A stretch of DNA of 64,000 nucleotides from Macrothele yani (taxonomy: Eukaryota > Arthropoda > Arachnida > Araneae > Macrothelidae). Position 1 is the stretch's first letter; every line of letters starts with the position of its first letter. The position numbers and the translations under genes are program-made. A model generated the notes under the pieces. The model worked only from the letters and a program-made list of their open reading frames with translations, had not been told where the DNA came from and searched no databases. This document shows positions 12,229-23,149 of this stretch, piece after piece. Where the stretch lies: positions 81,133,127 through 81,197,126 of the forward strand of contig CM077023.1 in the NCBI GenBank assembly GCA_039090855.1, in the 5' to 3' direction.

Positions 12229-12440
12229 CCCCTGTGGCACAGTGGTCTAAGCGCTGGGTTATGATCGTTCGTCTAAGTGACGCGGGTTCGAATCCAGGTG
12301 AGGCATGGATGTTGTGTTTGGCTTACGGTACTGGTTCTCTCCCTTCTCTGAAACCAGATGTCCTAAATTAGGAACGGGCAACTGCTTATATCCCTCTGAG
12401 TTGCTTACACGGTTGTCGTTAAACCCCAAACAAACAAACC
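12229..12440 (+). mobile_element. tRNA-derived SINE, family A (full length)
   Basis: Head ctgtggcacagtggtctaag (box A), box B gcgggttcgaatcc, body actggttctctccc and aattaggaacgggcaactgc, and end gtcgttaaaccccaaacaaa with an A-rich tail. It forms a tail-to-tail pair with the inverted copy at 12488. Confidence 0.93.
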
Positions 12441-12487
12441 AACCTCTTCTCTTAGCTTACGAAATCCTTTTGTGTGTGTGTGGAGGG

Positions 12488-12690
12488 GAGTAATGACCAC
12501 CATGATTAACTGTGAGGGCTATAAACAGTCGCCATCCATAGTTTGGAACCACTGGTTTCAGGGCCTAAGGGCGAGATCCACTGCGTAAGATACAAAAACT
12601 ACCCATCTCTCATCTGGGACTCGAACCCCGGCTTACTCGGACGAAAACCAGACATTAGACCACTGCACCACTGGGACGGCCTGGGAAGGC
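12488..12690 (-). mobile_element. tRNA-derived SINE, family A
   Basis: Inverted relative to the neighbour at 12229. The head on the minus strand (gtcccagtggtgcagtggtc) and box B (gttcgagtcc) are clear, and the end taatgaccaccatg is present at the left. Confidence 0.9.
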
Positions 12691-12796
12691 TCTAAGAGCT
12701 TTCGTTAGATTCTAAAACAAAGGACACAGAAGAACAAATCGAAATTTAATGAATACTGATATTCAAGAAAACCTCTTACGTGTCACATATAGTTAC

Positions 12797-12950
12797 CCTT
12801 TGGCCGAATGGACAGAGGCACTGGCTCCTGGGTAACCGTCCACTCCCGGTTCTGTCAATCCCATGGGACCAGCATTCCTAAATTATGGACGGACGGCCGT
12901 CTCCTTGTATGTAGTCTTAGATGTTCACTTGGGTTGCTATAATCCAATGT
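12797..12950 (+). mobile_element. Divergent SINE, probably family A-related
   Basis: A tRNA-like start (ggccgaatggacagaggcac) and a body with cctaaattatggacggacgg recall family A, but box B is degraded and the end is unlike the others. It resembles the divergent copy at 39948. Confidence 0.5.
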
Positions 12951-13161
12951 AAACAAAAAAAATCCTTAGAAAATGCGTAATAAAAAGAAGGAAATTTATT
13001 TTATACATTACTTCCTCTTCGAGATGGGTGTGGTGCATATTTGAAAGAGTAAATTCAGTATGCAACCGAAGTGTGCTACAGATTAATGAAAAATCTAAAA
13101 AGAAAAATGTTGACATAATATGAAGTGTTTGATACACGAATAACAACATGTTTCCGATATA

Positions 13162-14569
13162 CACTTTCTGACAGAGAAAATGCCACACCATGAAGACGTA
13201 AACGCAGCGCCATGCAAATTGCAGGTTGGGTGCACACGTATGTTATTCAAACGATTGCATTTGCAGGCCAATCGCACGAACGGCACTAGGGATATAAGGA
13301 AACAACCAGCCCGTGCGGCCATCAGTCGAAACGTCGTCACGTCCGCGAGGAGTGATTCTGCTGTAACCGTGTTTGGAGAACAAACAATGGGTGTCAATGC
13401 CGTTAAGACGCTGCCATACGCGATTTCGTCTAACGTATGAGTTCACGAGACGTGTCATCGTAGGCCTTCGTACCACCGGATGGTCCTTGTGTCATATTGC
13501 GGAAGAAACCCAACGTGATGCCAAAACCGTCGGTCGCATTTGGAGACAGTGGTCCCAGGAAGGATCTGTGCAACGTCGTAGGGGGGCCGGAGCACGGAGA
13601 CGGACGTTCGAGCGCACTGATCGTCACATCAGAAGTCATACCGTAGCGTACCCACGGGCCACAACGGGCGACATTTTGCGGAGTGTACGGGGAGGCTTGG
13701 ATGCTCCGATATCGACGCGGACAGTGTCGTGCTGATTGGCTGCGTCTGGTTTGCTGTCCAGCCGTCCGTTGCGATGGCTGCCTTTAACAGCGACCCATCG
13801 TCGTCACCTCTTGGCATGGTGTCGCTCCTGAGCTGCGTGGGGTACCGAATAGAACTGTGCGGTTTTCAGCGACGAATCGCGGTTCTGTCTCACCACGGAT
13901 GATCGCCGTGCGAGAGTCTAGAGGCGACGTGGCCAACGGGCGGATTTCTTCGCCATTGTGGAGTGCCACACGGCCCGGCAACGTGGAATCATGGTGTGGG
14001 GGGCTATCATCGCCAACAGCCGCTCACCGCTGGTACGCATCACGGGCACATTGACGGCACACCGCTATGTTGACGAGGTGCTGCGGCTCGTGGCACTACC
14101 GTATCAGCAGGGCATCCCAAACGCCGTTTTTCAACAGAATAACGCCCGATCGCATACCGCTCGGATCAGCCTGAATGCTTTACACGGTATGTTGATGCTT
14201 CCGTGGCCAGCACGATCCCCCGACCTCTCGCGCATCGAGCATCTGTGGGACACGATTATACGTCCGTTGAGTACCCTCCCACCCCCGCAAAATGAAGATG
14301 AACTATGAACTCGGATCAGCACTACATGGTCTACGATATCACAGGGCTCTATTTGGACTCTAATTGCCTCGATGCCACGTCGGATTCAACGTTGTATCGC
14401 CCAAAATGGGGGCCACACTCCTTATTGATCATCTCGTATATCCGGCCACTGGAGCCTAGCCTGTATGTGACAAGTCATTTGTTCAGGACCTACTTGGCTA
14501 CCTGTGTGTGCAGTTTGGTCTGTTTTCTAGTATTCCTTCATGGTGCGGCATTTTCTCTGTCAGGCAGTG
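13162..14569 (+). mobile_element. Tc1-like DNA transposon, complete with TIRs, 1408 bp
   Basis: The ends are inverted repeats (left: cactttctgacagagaaaat; right is its complement with few changes) continuing through a caccatgaag motif, at least 34 bp. TA dinucleotides flank both ends at 13160-13161 and 14570-14571, the expected Tc1/mariner target duplication. The body is much more GC-rich than its surroundings, which fits a fairly recent arrival. It carries a broken transposase gene. Confidence 0.95.
13397..14308 (+). pseudogene. Tc1-like transposase (DD34E), disrupted
   Basis: The N-terminal part from 13397 encodes a paired-type helix-turn-helix region (TTGWSLCHIAEETQRDAKTV) up to a stop at 13733. 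The middle is frameshifted, but SDESRF with the first catalytic Asp is readable at 13862-13880. From 13958 the frame gives MVWGAI, QQNNARSHTA and SPDLSRIEHLWD. The second catalytic residue, normally Asp in QDNARPH, is Asn, while the final Glu is kept. Frameshifts plus this substitution make it non-functional. The family cuts and pastes DNA at TA sites. Confidence 0.92.
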
Positions 14570-14867
14570 TATTAAGAACAAGAAATAGCCAGAGCCGTTA
14601 TTTTATTGTCATAGAAGAGCTGTCATTAACTGCCAACTATATATTGTCAACATCTTTAGCTACTTGGAAATTCATTTTCTAGGGTGGTCTAACTTAACAT
14701 GTTCAGGAGGAGCTGTGAGGAGATGACGACTCGGATGGCCGTCTTGTATACTGCCTTTCTAACCTTCCATGTTTGTTGACTTTTTAGTTATGTAAATTTA
14801 GGTTGCTTCTCGTTACGTTTCTCATACTGACGCCATGTATAAATTCCCTTGAGGTTTTCTTCTCTGG
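14570..14867. other. Intronic sequence, no feature seen
   Basis: Sequence between the Tc1 element and a SINE; nothing recognised. Confidence 0.4.
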
Positions 14868-15200
14868 GATATGGGCCGCGGCTGGCCTAATGGGCAACGT
14901 TCGTGACTGCCACGGAAAGGGCCTCAGGTTCGATCCTAGCAGGTACGAACGCTCGAACCACTAAATATCCGCTGTGCGTCGGAAGGGCACGTTAAGCCGT
15001 CGGGCCCCGGGTACAGCCCCTTCCCCCGGTAGTAAATAAGGGCGTCTTCTACCTCACTTCCGTGTGGCTTTCCAATCGGGCACTCTAGCCCAAATCTTCT
15101 AGCTTCCTATTTCTAAGGGTTGTTTAAGACCTGGTGTCAGACACTCCCTTCCTAAAATCCTCTACATATGATCATTTGATCATCATCATTTTTCGGTGGG
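14868..15200 (+). mobile_element. tRNA-derived SINE, family B (full length)
   Basis: Starts with a tRNA-like head (gggccgcggctggcctaatg) with box B caggttcgatcc. The body contains gcgtcggaagggcacgttaa and tagtaaataagggcgtcttc, then ctagcccaaatcttctagct. It ends in a gatcatcatcatttt tail. The complement of this element is present three times at 30948-31944. Confidence 0.92.
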
Positions 15201-15284
15201 CAATGGCTGGCAGCCAGACAAATCATGATCATTGGCATAAGTACAGTTACCACTCAACTTTTTTTTTTTTTTTTTTGGTTTCGT

Positions 15285-15645
15285 GGTTTAACGACTGCTA
15301 TGAGCAACACTAAGGACTACAAGCTTTCGGCATCCCTAACTTGGGACCACGCGTCCCAAAGAAGGGGATCAGGGGCCATCAGACAGGGGATATAAGCAAT
15401 CGCCATCTCTAACAAGGGGCCGGAAGTTCTAAAGAAGGTGATCAGGGCCATCAGACAGGGGCTATAAGTAGTCGCCATCTCTAATTTGTGGCCACTGGGC
15501 AGCCGTTTCTAGGAAATGGACTGAGTCAGATCCTTCAGACAAGCACACCACCCGTTCCTCATCGGGACTCGAACCTAGGCCCATCAAGGACGAATGGTCA
15601 GAAGCCAATGCCGCAGACCATTTGGCCACCTGGGCGACCCACGCA
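15285..15645 (-). mobile_element. tRNA-derived SINE, family A, with internal duplication
   Basis: A T-run at 15259-15278 (A-tail) and tggtttaacgactgctatga mark the 3' end. Box B (gggactcgaacctaggc on the plus strand) and a degraded head near 15625 mark the 5' end. A block of about 70 bp with ggccatcagacagggg is present twice (15360-15420 and 15430-15490), making this copy longer than normal. Confidence 0.88.
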
Positions 15646-15894
15646 ACTTGAGAGATCTGTATTGAATAGGAACTTCGCGCACGTCAGTGTTTAATCCGTC
15701 TGTGATATGGCTAAACCACTGACATATTGATTATGCATTCTGTTAGCGTACTTTCAAGCCGCAAATCATCATACAGTGAATGACAGATAAGACATATTGG
15801 AAAGCAAATTTGTTTTTCAAATGTTTTGTCAGCTTAAATAAATAAACAGTGATCACAATTATACCACAAACCTATACAATCTATCACAAAAATT
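15646..15894. other. Intronic sequence, no feature seen
   Basis: Short unique stretch without recognisable features. Confidence 0.35.
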
Positions 15895-16000
15895 CTTCTT
15901 TTATTGGCGTAAACAACTGATATTTTCAAGCTTTCGCACACCTACGGGTTGCTTTATGAAGGCAGACTCATAATGCCTACGCGGCAGAAGACTTAAAGAA
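15895..16000 (-). repeat. Possible terminal fragment of a Penelope-like or related element
   Basis: Read on the minus strand: cataaagcaacccgtaggtg, tgcgaaagcttgaaaa, then cgccaataaaag. The motif order (GCGAAAGCTTG ... CCAATAAA) is shared with the inner arm of the foldback at 6401-6693 and recalls ends of Penelope-like retroelements. That family assignment is from memory of the motif only. Confidence 0.35.
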
Positions 16001-16054
16001 ACGTTAACATTTGAAAGGAAATACCTATGTTGATTTAGCTTTAAATTGTATGCA

Positions 16055-17305
16055 TTGGGTTGGAAAGAAAGTAATGTCTGCAAATGCAAGGCAACATAAA
16101 AGTGCTAATTACCATATATACAAGTACAAATCAGTCCAACATGTAGTCGTCATCGTTTGCCACGACCTGCTCCTATCGTATGGGCAGCTGTTGGATACCG
16201 TCCTTGTAGAATTGTGGCGGCTTGGACGCAAAGAAGTGAGTAAGCGCGTTCGACATCGTCCCGGTTGGTGAACCGCTGTCAATTCAGGAAATACTGCAAT
16301 GACCAGAAAAGGCTGTAGCCGCTTGAAGAAATGTCCGCGGAATAGGCTGTGTCTCCGAGTCCAGGTCCCTGATCTTGTGACAGGTTACCCGTTCTGTGTG
16401 AGTTCTCGCTCCATCCTGTTGTAGGAGAACGCCCTTGGGGTTCAGCAGTGCTGGTCGCTTGGACGTAAGCGATGCGTTCAGATCGTCGAGCTGACGGCAG
16501 TACACATTGGCGGCAGTAGTGGTGTTATCCAGCTGCTGCTCAAAAAACACGACACCCTGCATATCCCATCAAACAGACAACAGGACCTTACGTGTGTGTA
16601 AGCCGGCTTTGCGGGTCGGCATGGGCTTCGGTGTTGAGTCCAACCACTGTTTCCAGGCGCTGACATTGTTATACTGAGCCCATTTCTCGTCACCTGTCAC
16701 AATGCGGTCCAAGAACGTTTAACTTGGTCACACGCAAGCAGTGAAACGCATGCACTCATTCAATTTGCTCTCTGCTCAACTGTGAACTGATGGGGTACCC
16801 AAACTCCCCTTTTGTGCACCTTCCCAAGATCACATAGGTGCGTGATAATGCCCGTGTGGTTAGTCCCCAGCTGTTCAGCCAACTCCCGCGTGGTCACACG
16901 TGATAGGTCTCCACTAAGGTCTTCAGCATGTCCATATCCACTGTTGCGGATCTTTCGGCTCTGAGACAGTCTGACGGGTCAAAATTTCCCTCTCGAAGCC
17001 GTTCGAACCAACGACGGCACTGATGACGTGATATAGCACACTGGTAATGTTCCTTATAGCACTTGCGGGGGTGCTACCGCGACGAAACTCGTACAGCATG
17101 CAATGGCGATGTGCTCCTTCTCAACTTCCATGTTGGTTGGCGCTTTCACTCTTCGCCTTCTGACGGCTAACTGCCACTGACTTAAGCCACCTACCTGCTG
17201 ATATAATGCCTATTTGCTGCGCAGTCGCAGTAGCCAATGTGCGCCGTGGCCGGGACTTCGACTTCGGGTACCTCGTCATCTGACATTACTTTCTGTCCAA
17301 TCCAA
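16055..17305 (-). mobile_element. Mariner element with TIRs, 1251 bp
   Basis: Inverted ends: left ttgggttggaaagaaagtaa and, from the right end inward, ttggattggacagaaagtaa. TA follows the right end; the left flank is CA, perhaps a mutated TA. The length is typical for mariner. It carries a disrupted transposase on the minus strand. Confidence 0.9.
16131..17131 (-). pseudogene. Mariner transposase (DD34D), disrupted
   Basis: The minus-strand reading starts with ATG at 17131 (MEVEKEH). An HTH region follows (TTRELAEQLGTNHTGIITHL), then WVPHQ-like, VTGDEKWAQYNN (first Asp), KVLLSVWWDMQGVVFFE, and VLLQQDGARTHT (second Asp). The normal PSDYHLF third site reads SSGYSLF, so the last catalytic Asp has become Gly. 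Several frameshifts and an in-frame TAG near the end (LPIR*EQV) break the gene. Similar to the SETMAR-type mariner fold. Confidence 0.9.
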
Positions 17306-18194
17306 TAAATTTAATATTTGCTCATGAAAAAAAACAAGCGAACGAAAACCTCAAAACCTTGAAGTCTCTAGGGTATCCAACATGAGGTGATTTGTTTCGC
17401 GTAATTTGCATCACCTCTGGATGGATATTTTGGAGTCTTAAGTTCTTAAAGTTTCGGGTTTGCTTGTTCTTATTCTTGCGGAAATTTTGAATTTACATAC
17501 AATTTTAAGCTAACTCAACACAAGTATTTTGTTTCAAATGTTAACCTTTCTTGTAAGTCATCTTCCGCATTGGTTAGTATCAGTCCGCCTCGATAAGCCT
17601 CTCGTAGGTGCGCGAAAGCTTTGCAGTGTCAGTTGTTTACGCCGTTAAAAGAAAATGATTTTTGTGATATCTTCTCCTCTCAGCTGTTTTCTCAAAATAT
17701 GGTGCAATTTGTGCTTCTGCCTTGCCACATTTTATATTTAAAAATCATGCTGAAGTTTATTATCTTTCGAAACCATACCTTTGATATAAAGAAATCTGGT
17801 GCTTTGCCATCAAGGTGATTTATTTGTTTCTAGCCGTCAAGTATTGATTTTCACAGTAATAGTTTAAGTAATAGTGTTTACTTAAGTGTTTTAATATTTT
17901 TAAATAACATTACACCCGTAAGCCTCCTCAGTACGGGCCTGAGAATTGCTAGTTCATCCACACGGATTAACCTGGCGCTTTATAAAATCAGCTTAGAAGT
18001 AACAGTTCGTAGCGAACAGCGCGCTCATTGCTGAGGTCGCTTCTTTTAAGAAATCACTGCTGAAATCGTTGGCCTTAGTGTGTCTGGCGGTGTGAAATTT
18101 ATTTAATCGCTAGATGCAGTTTTTTTAAACTCTAAGTGATCGGTGAATACCCTTATATTAAAAATTATGCATGATAACTTAAACATTAAATAAC
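17306..18194. other. Intronic sequence, no feature seen
   Basis: AT-rich. No ORF with domain support or repeat recognised. Confidence 0.45.
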
Positions 18195-18385
18195 TTCCTT
18201 CGGGGGTTAACGACGTCCTTCAGCATATATATGGCTATATGGAGTGGCACGTTCTTGATTTGGAACCACGGGCTCACAGGAAATATCAGGGCCAGAACCG
18301 TGGAATAGGCTTGCTCCATGCATGGCTCGGCCCCAGGATCGATTGGCCTGAGGCCCGCACCTCTGACCGCTGTGCAACCAGCTTA
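18195..18385 (-). mobile_element. Degenerate tRNA-derived SINE, family A
   Basis: Starts at the left with gggggttaacgacgtccttc and ends at the right with cctctgaccgctgtgcaacc, the usual ends of family A. The body is strongly diverged and box B is lost (ccaggatcgattggcctga). Confidence 0.6.
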
Positions 18386-19010
18386 TTTCACGCATATAGA
18401 GCAACTACACTACTTTCATGTTTTATATATCAGACTGGGAGACGATTTATAAACCCCATATTTAGGTGTATAGGTTTATTTCATAAACCTATACTTTAGT
18501 AATTAGATGGCAATTAACACTCACACACACAAAATTTGATATTCCTAATCAGTGTTTTTTAATCCTTTTTGGACTACATAGCCTCATAATGCTTTAGATA
18601 CTTTATGTGGAACATCTGATGAAAATCTCTGCGAAATAGCTGATTATACGTTATATCGGTAATGTCTGAGGATTGATGTAGTAGCAAGCAAATTATTTTG
18701 AGAGGTTCATTAGATTCTCTTATGGTCTTGTATCGAACATTATTTTTATTTATGTTCATCAAAATTACCAAGTGTTTGTCTCTTCTGAGACTTCTTATAA
18801 AAACTTATGGAAACAACTACTTCACGATGACGAAGCACAACTATGCCACGGTGCCGAATTTGAGAACTATTGATGTGTATCAGATTTTGTAAATTTCAGT
18901 GTCATTTGGATTGTGTTTTGAGAAGGAGAGAGAAATGTTATCAGAAAGTAATTTTCCTTAGATTGTGCCATATATAAAACAGGAGGTAGGTCCAGATAAA
19001 TGAGTAGGTA
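18386..19010. other. Intronic sequence, no feature seen
   Basis: AT-rich, with a short local inverted motif near 18455-18495 (ataggtttattt/ataaacctat). Nothing else. Confidence 0.4.
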
Positions 19011-20092
19011 CCGATTCATCCTTTCCCGTTTCATCCTCTGCTCAAAATCGTGCCGTTTCATCCTCGGGTTTTAACAGGAGTGGCGATTCGTCCCCTGCAC
19101 ACAGGAGTAGTCACCGATTCATCCTTTCCCATTTTGTTTAATATATAGATTGCAAAGTCACAGAATGTAATTACCATTACAATTAATCTCTATGGCGTAA
19201 AGTTCAAAATATAGGGCTAACAACAGAATACATAAACAATGAAGACATCAAACATCATATACGAATGTTTGCAGCTCTTGCATTCATTCCACCCACTTGT
19301 GTAGACGATGGATTTTTAGCTATAATGGAGGAAGCTCTCACAAACGATGCTGTTTAAGAGTTTAATAATTTTATGGTACATTAGTGGATGGATAACCCTG
19401 TTATTGGTCGATATGGAACTGTTGTGAAGAGCGTCACAGAAAGACAAATTCCGTAGAATCGTGGCACGACAGATAGAGATTAAATAAATCTGTAAGAAAA
19501 TCACATCCAAATATATTAGAACTTTTGTTTGATTAAGTTAAAAGATCTATGACATTCAAAGAAAGCAATATGAACTTAATATGTCTACAAAAAAATAATA
19601 ATAATATATATATAAACTTGGGTACAATAATTAAGAAAAGGGTTCATGATTTCGAAACCGAAAATAAGACACTAATTGAATGCTCACGTGCTTTCACATG
19701 CACAGTGAAACTACAATAATATGTTAGATAAGCTCTTAAAATTGACCAATCACAGCTATTTTCACTGCATTTTTCTGACAAAGAGTTTTCCTGCATTTGT
19801 GACAAGAAAAAGTAAAAGAAGACGGAGTAGTCTCAGAAACCACGATAATAATTTTTGGGGAACAAAGTCAGACACCTCCTCGTGGTGTTTCCCTGGAAAA
19901 TAAATATGTGGCCAATGAGCAAAACTAAGTAATGAGTAAATAACACGAACTCAAATAACTCATTTTATTAAGCGACTGGGAAGGAAAATGTAGGAAGGGG
20001 GGGGGGGACGAATCACCACTCCTGTTAAAACCCGAGGATGAAACGCCACCACGATTTTGAGCAGAGGATGAAACGGAAAAAGATGAATCGGG
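19011..20092. mobile_element. Non-autonomous element with about 85-bp TIRs
   Basis: Left arm 19011-19095 and right arm 20004-20092 are inverted copies. Shared blocks are gtttcatcctctgctcaaaa, tcgtg, gtttcatcctcgggttttaa and caggagtgg. Each arm holds short direct repeats of cgtttcatcct/cgattcatcc. The internal 0.9 kb is AT-rich and has no transposase. The superfamily is unknown; no clean target duplication was seen. Confidence 0.85.
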
Positions 20093-20604
20093 ACGTCACC
20101 AGATAGATTACCTCTTTGTCAGAGCCCATTTAAGATGGGGACTAGGGTGGCTGCAGCCCTGGGACTCTCATTTTCAAGGTGCCCCAAAATTATGCAGGAT
20201 GCTTGAGGAATTGACAGAGATCTACTTTTTTTTTTTTTTTTCAGATAGCACAGCGAAAACTATGAGAAACTGCCTTGTGAACTTTTTTTTTTCTATTTCT
20301 TTCCGCTTTTTTAGGAGACCGCAAAATATATAGTCGCCCCCAGTCCATCATCAAATCTTTCGAAAGCATTGCAGATGTTTTTGATACACATCTGTAATTG
20401 GGGGAAATTTCGATACATTATGAATTCGTTTGAATAGTGATATTTGGATCATATTATTTTGTCCATTACTTCGATACAATTTCAACATGCTGAACCCTAG
20501 GGAAGAGATTAAAGCAGAACTGAACTGGTATCCATTTTTCAACCAATCATTTTTACATCTTCATGTTGGCACTGATTCGTCCATGAATTATGGGATACAC
20601 ACTT
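20093..20604. other. Intronic sequence with poly-T runs
   Basis: T-runs lie at about 20226-20242 and 20284-20294. No gene or repeat identified. Confidence 0.45.
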
Positions 20605-21640
20605 CAATATGGTTACCTATCAACTCAAAGTAATCACATTGTGCTTTTTTTTCTGAGGCACGAAATATCAATTCACAATCCCTAGGCCTAGACCTTTTCA
20701 ACAGTTTTTATTATAACCATGTCATATTCATAACATTTACCTACCAAGTCAAGGTATTAATATTGCGCTTTTACTTAAGCACTAAATATTATTTCACAGG
20801 CCGTAGACCTCGGCCTTTTTAACAGTTTTTGCTCAACCAATGTCATATTCACATTGTTTACGTATCAAATCAAGTTAGTAGCACTGCGCTTCTACTTAGG
20901 AACTAAATATTAATTCATAGACCCTAGGCCTAAGCATTTTAAACAGTTTTTATTCTACCAATGTCATATTCACAATCGTATCAACTCAAGTTAATAGCAT
21001 TGCGCTTTTACTTAGGCAATAAATATTGATTCATAGGCCCTAGGCCTAGGGCCTGTAACATAATATTTAGTGCTTAAGTAAAAGCGCAATATTATTAACT
21101 TGAGTTGATACGCAAAGGTTATGAATATGACATCGGTAGAATAAAAACTGGTAAAGAGGCCTAGGCTAGGGCCTATTTATGAATATTTAGTGCCTAAGTA
21201 AATGCGGAATATTATTAGCTTTAGTTTATTCGTAATCGTTATGAATATGACATCGGCAGGATAAAAACTGTTAAGAAGGCCTAGGCATAGGTTGTATGAA
21301 ATAATATTTAGAGCTTAAGTAAAAGCGCAATATTATTACCTTGACTTCATAGGTAAACTTTTTGAATATGACATGGTTATAATAAAAACTGTGGAAAACT
21401 CCTAGTCGTAGGGATTGTGAATTGATATTTCGTGCCTCAGAAAAGAAAGCACAATATGATTACCTTGAGTTGTAGGTAAACGTTAGAACATCGATTGAAT
21501 AAAAACTGTCAAAATGACTTTCGGATGAGGCATAGTAATTAATATTTAATGCTCAAGTAAGTAAAAGAGAAATATTAATAACTTGACATGTTATGTAAAT
21601 ATTTAGTTCCTAAGTAAAAGTGCAGCGTTATTAAAAATCC
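20605..21640. repeat. Palindromic array of about 120-bp units
   Basis: Left of about 21048, units run in one orientation (each with gcgcttttacttagg, aaatattaattcatagg, ccctaggcctag, aacagtttttattctacc, atgtcatattcac). Right of it the same units run inverted (ataaaaactg, gaatatgacat, aacttgagttgata, aagtaaaagcgcaatatt). The outer left unit and the unit ending near 21482 pair closely (gaattgatatttcgtgcctc on the right). The right arm carries one or two extra units. No ORF. Confidence 0.92.
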
Positions 21641-22922
21641 CACCTTGTTGTCCTTTTCCGAACAGGGTATGAGTTCTGCTGTTTCGTTGAAACCCGTAGA
21701 TTTAAGAAATACGCTATATATATACATATTTTTTATTATTATTCACGAATGTACTTTCGTTTCACCAAATGCAATTGTAATTGTCGTTTGTTTTAATGGT
21801 AACGTTTTCCCGATCAAATTCTCATCAGAGTGCCAAGAAACGGCAATTTCTATACGGCCCCTTAAACATTTGTGCCCAAATGTCCGCCCCGTCTTTTTGA
21901 CAGAAAATCGCAAATATTTCTCAATTTCTTAATGATAATGAGATATGGGGGAAAGTTTTTTTGTGCACACCGCTTGCTCAAATAGAGCGAAATGTAAGAA
22001 CACTATAGTTTTTTACGCAGCGCAATTTCATGGTTCTAAAAGTGAATGTGTCCAGTTGCCCGTGTGCTCAAATGTCCGGTGCCCAGTTGTCCTGTGCCCA
22101 AATGTCCTAAATTCCTTTTATCACTTTACATATTCGATGTCATTTCGTTTAAGATTAATTTTCCCAAATGCATCGTATTTGAGATTTGCAGCAGAAATTC
22201 GGGCTGCAAATACAATTCGGGGAATATTCATTCGTACGCGTATACATCTAACAAAATCACTTATAATATTCATTACAAGCTAGCACAAGTTTAAGCAAAA
22301 GAATAATAAGAAGTGTTTACAGTACGTTAAATTTCTCTAATAACTCTGTGACATTTTTGGCACCCAGGGATAGTGTCCACTGCCGGTGTTTTGCGCATGT
22401 CAGTAAAAAAAAAAAAAAACGAAAAGGATGTAGAATACCTATTTTCTGATAAAGCCAAGTAATGTCAGAAATTTGGGCTAACGGCAGACCTTGCCCGCAG
22501 TAATGTTTCCCCTGCTTAACGTGACATCAATTTCGAAGCAAGGATAAGATAAGTGAGATAAGTACGTAAAGAAGATATGACCTATCTCACTCAATTCTTT
22601 CGGCAATTGTTGTAAAGCTGACAATACGGAGCAGCGATTAATTAAAATGAAAGAACAATGTGAGAAATGAGAGCAACGGCTATGAACAATTAAAAAAAGT
22701 TTAAAACTGCGCATGAGTTTCAAGATTTTCTGAATATCTAGATGAAATCGACGGATATAAATTTCAAGGCAGAATAAGTAGAATAATTCGTCTACTTGCA
22801 TCACAAGAATTTAACTCCAGAAGAACTTAAAAATCCATTCGATGGAATTGAGTTGAATCGAAATATTCAGTTAATAATTAATAGAAGCATTGAAGTGAAA
22901 TACATTCAATTGAATATTGAAT
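21641..22922. other. Intronic sequence with a GTGCCC-type short repeat
   Basis: At about 22045-22115 units of 14-17 bp alternate (gtgctcaaatgtccgg, tgcccagttgtcct, gtgcccaaatgtcc); a related motif lies at 21868. These look like subterminal repeats of an unidentified DNA element. An A-run is at 22408. The rest is unremarkable. Confidence 0.5.
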
Positions 22923-23135
22923 ACCCCGGTGGCGCAGTGGTCTAAACGATGGCCTCTGATCATTCGTCCGAAAGGGGTCCGGGTTCGAATCCCGGTGAGG
23001 CATAGATGCTGTGTTTTTCTTACGGCACTGGCTCTCTCTCTCTTCCCTGGAACTAATGACATTAAATTAGGGACCGGCGGCAGCTTATAGAACAATGAGT
23101 TGCTCATGGTGGGCGTTAAACCTCCAATCAAAAAA
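22923..23135 (+). mobile_element. tRNA-derived SINE, family A (full length, well preserved)
   Basis: Head ccccggtggcgcagtggtct, box B gggttcgaatcccggtgagg, body ggcactggctctctctctct and ttagggaccggcggcagc, end tggtgggcgttaaacctcca followed by an A-rich tail. It is the best reference copy in the window together with 24441. The mariner fragment starts directly after its tail. Confidence 0.95.
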
Positions 23136-23149
23136 ACAAAAACAATATT

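Noticed and set aside
22923..22999. Functional tRNA gene
   Set aside because: Boxes A and B are good, but the tRNA-like part continues into a conserved SINE body with an A-tail, and many copies share it.
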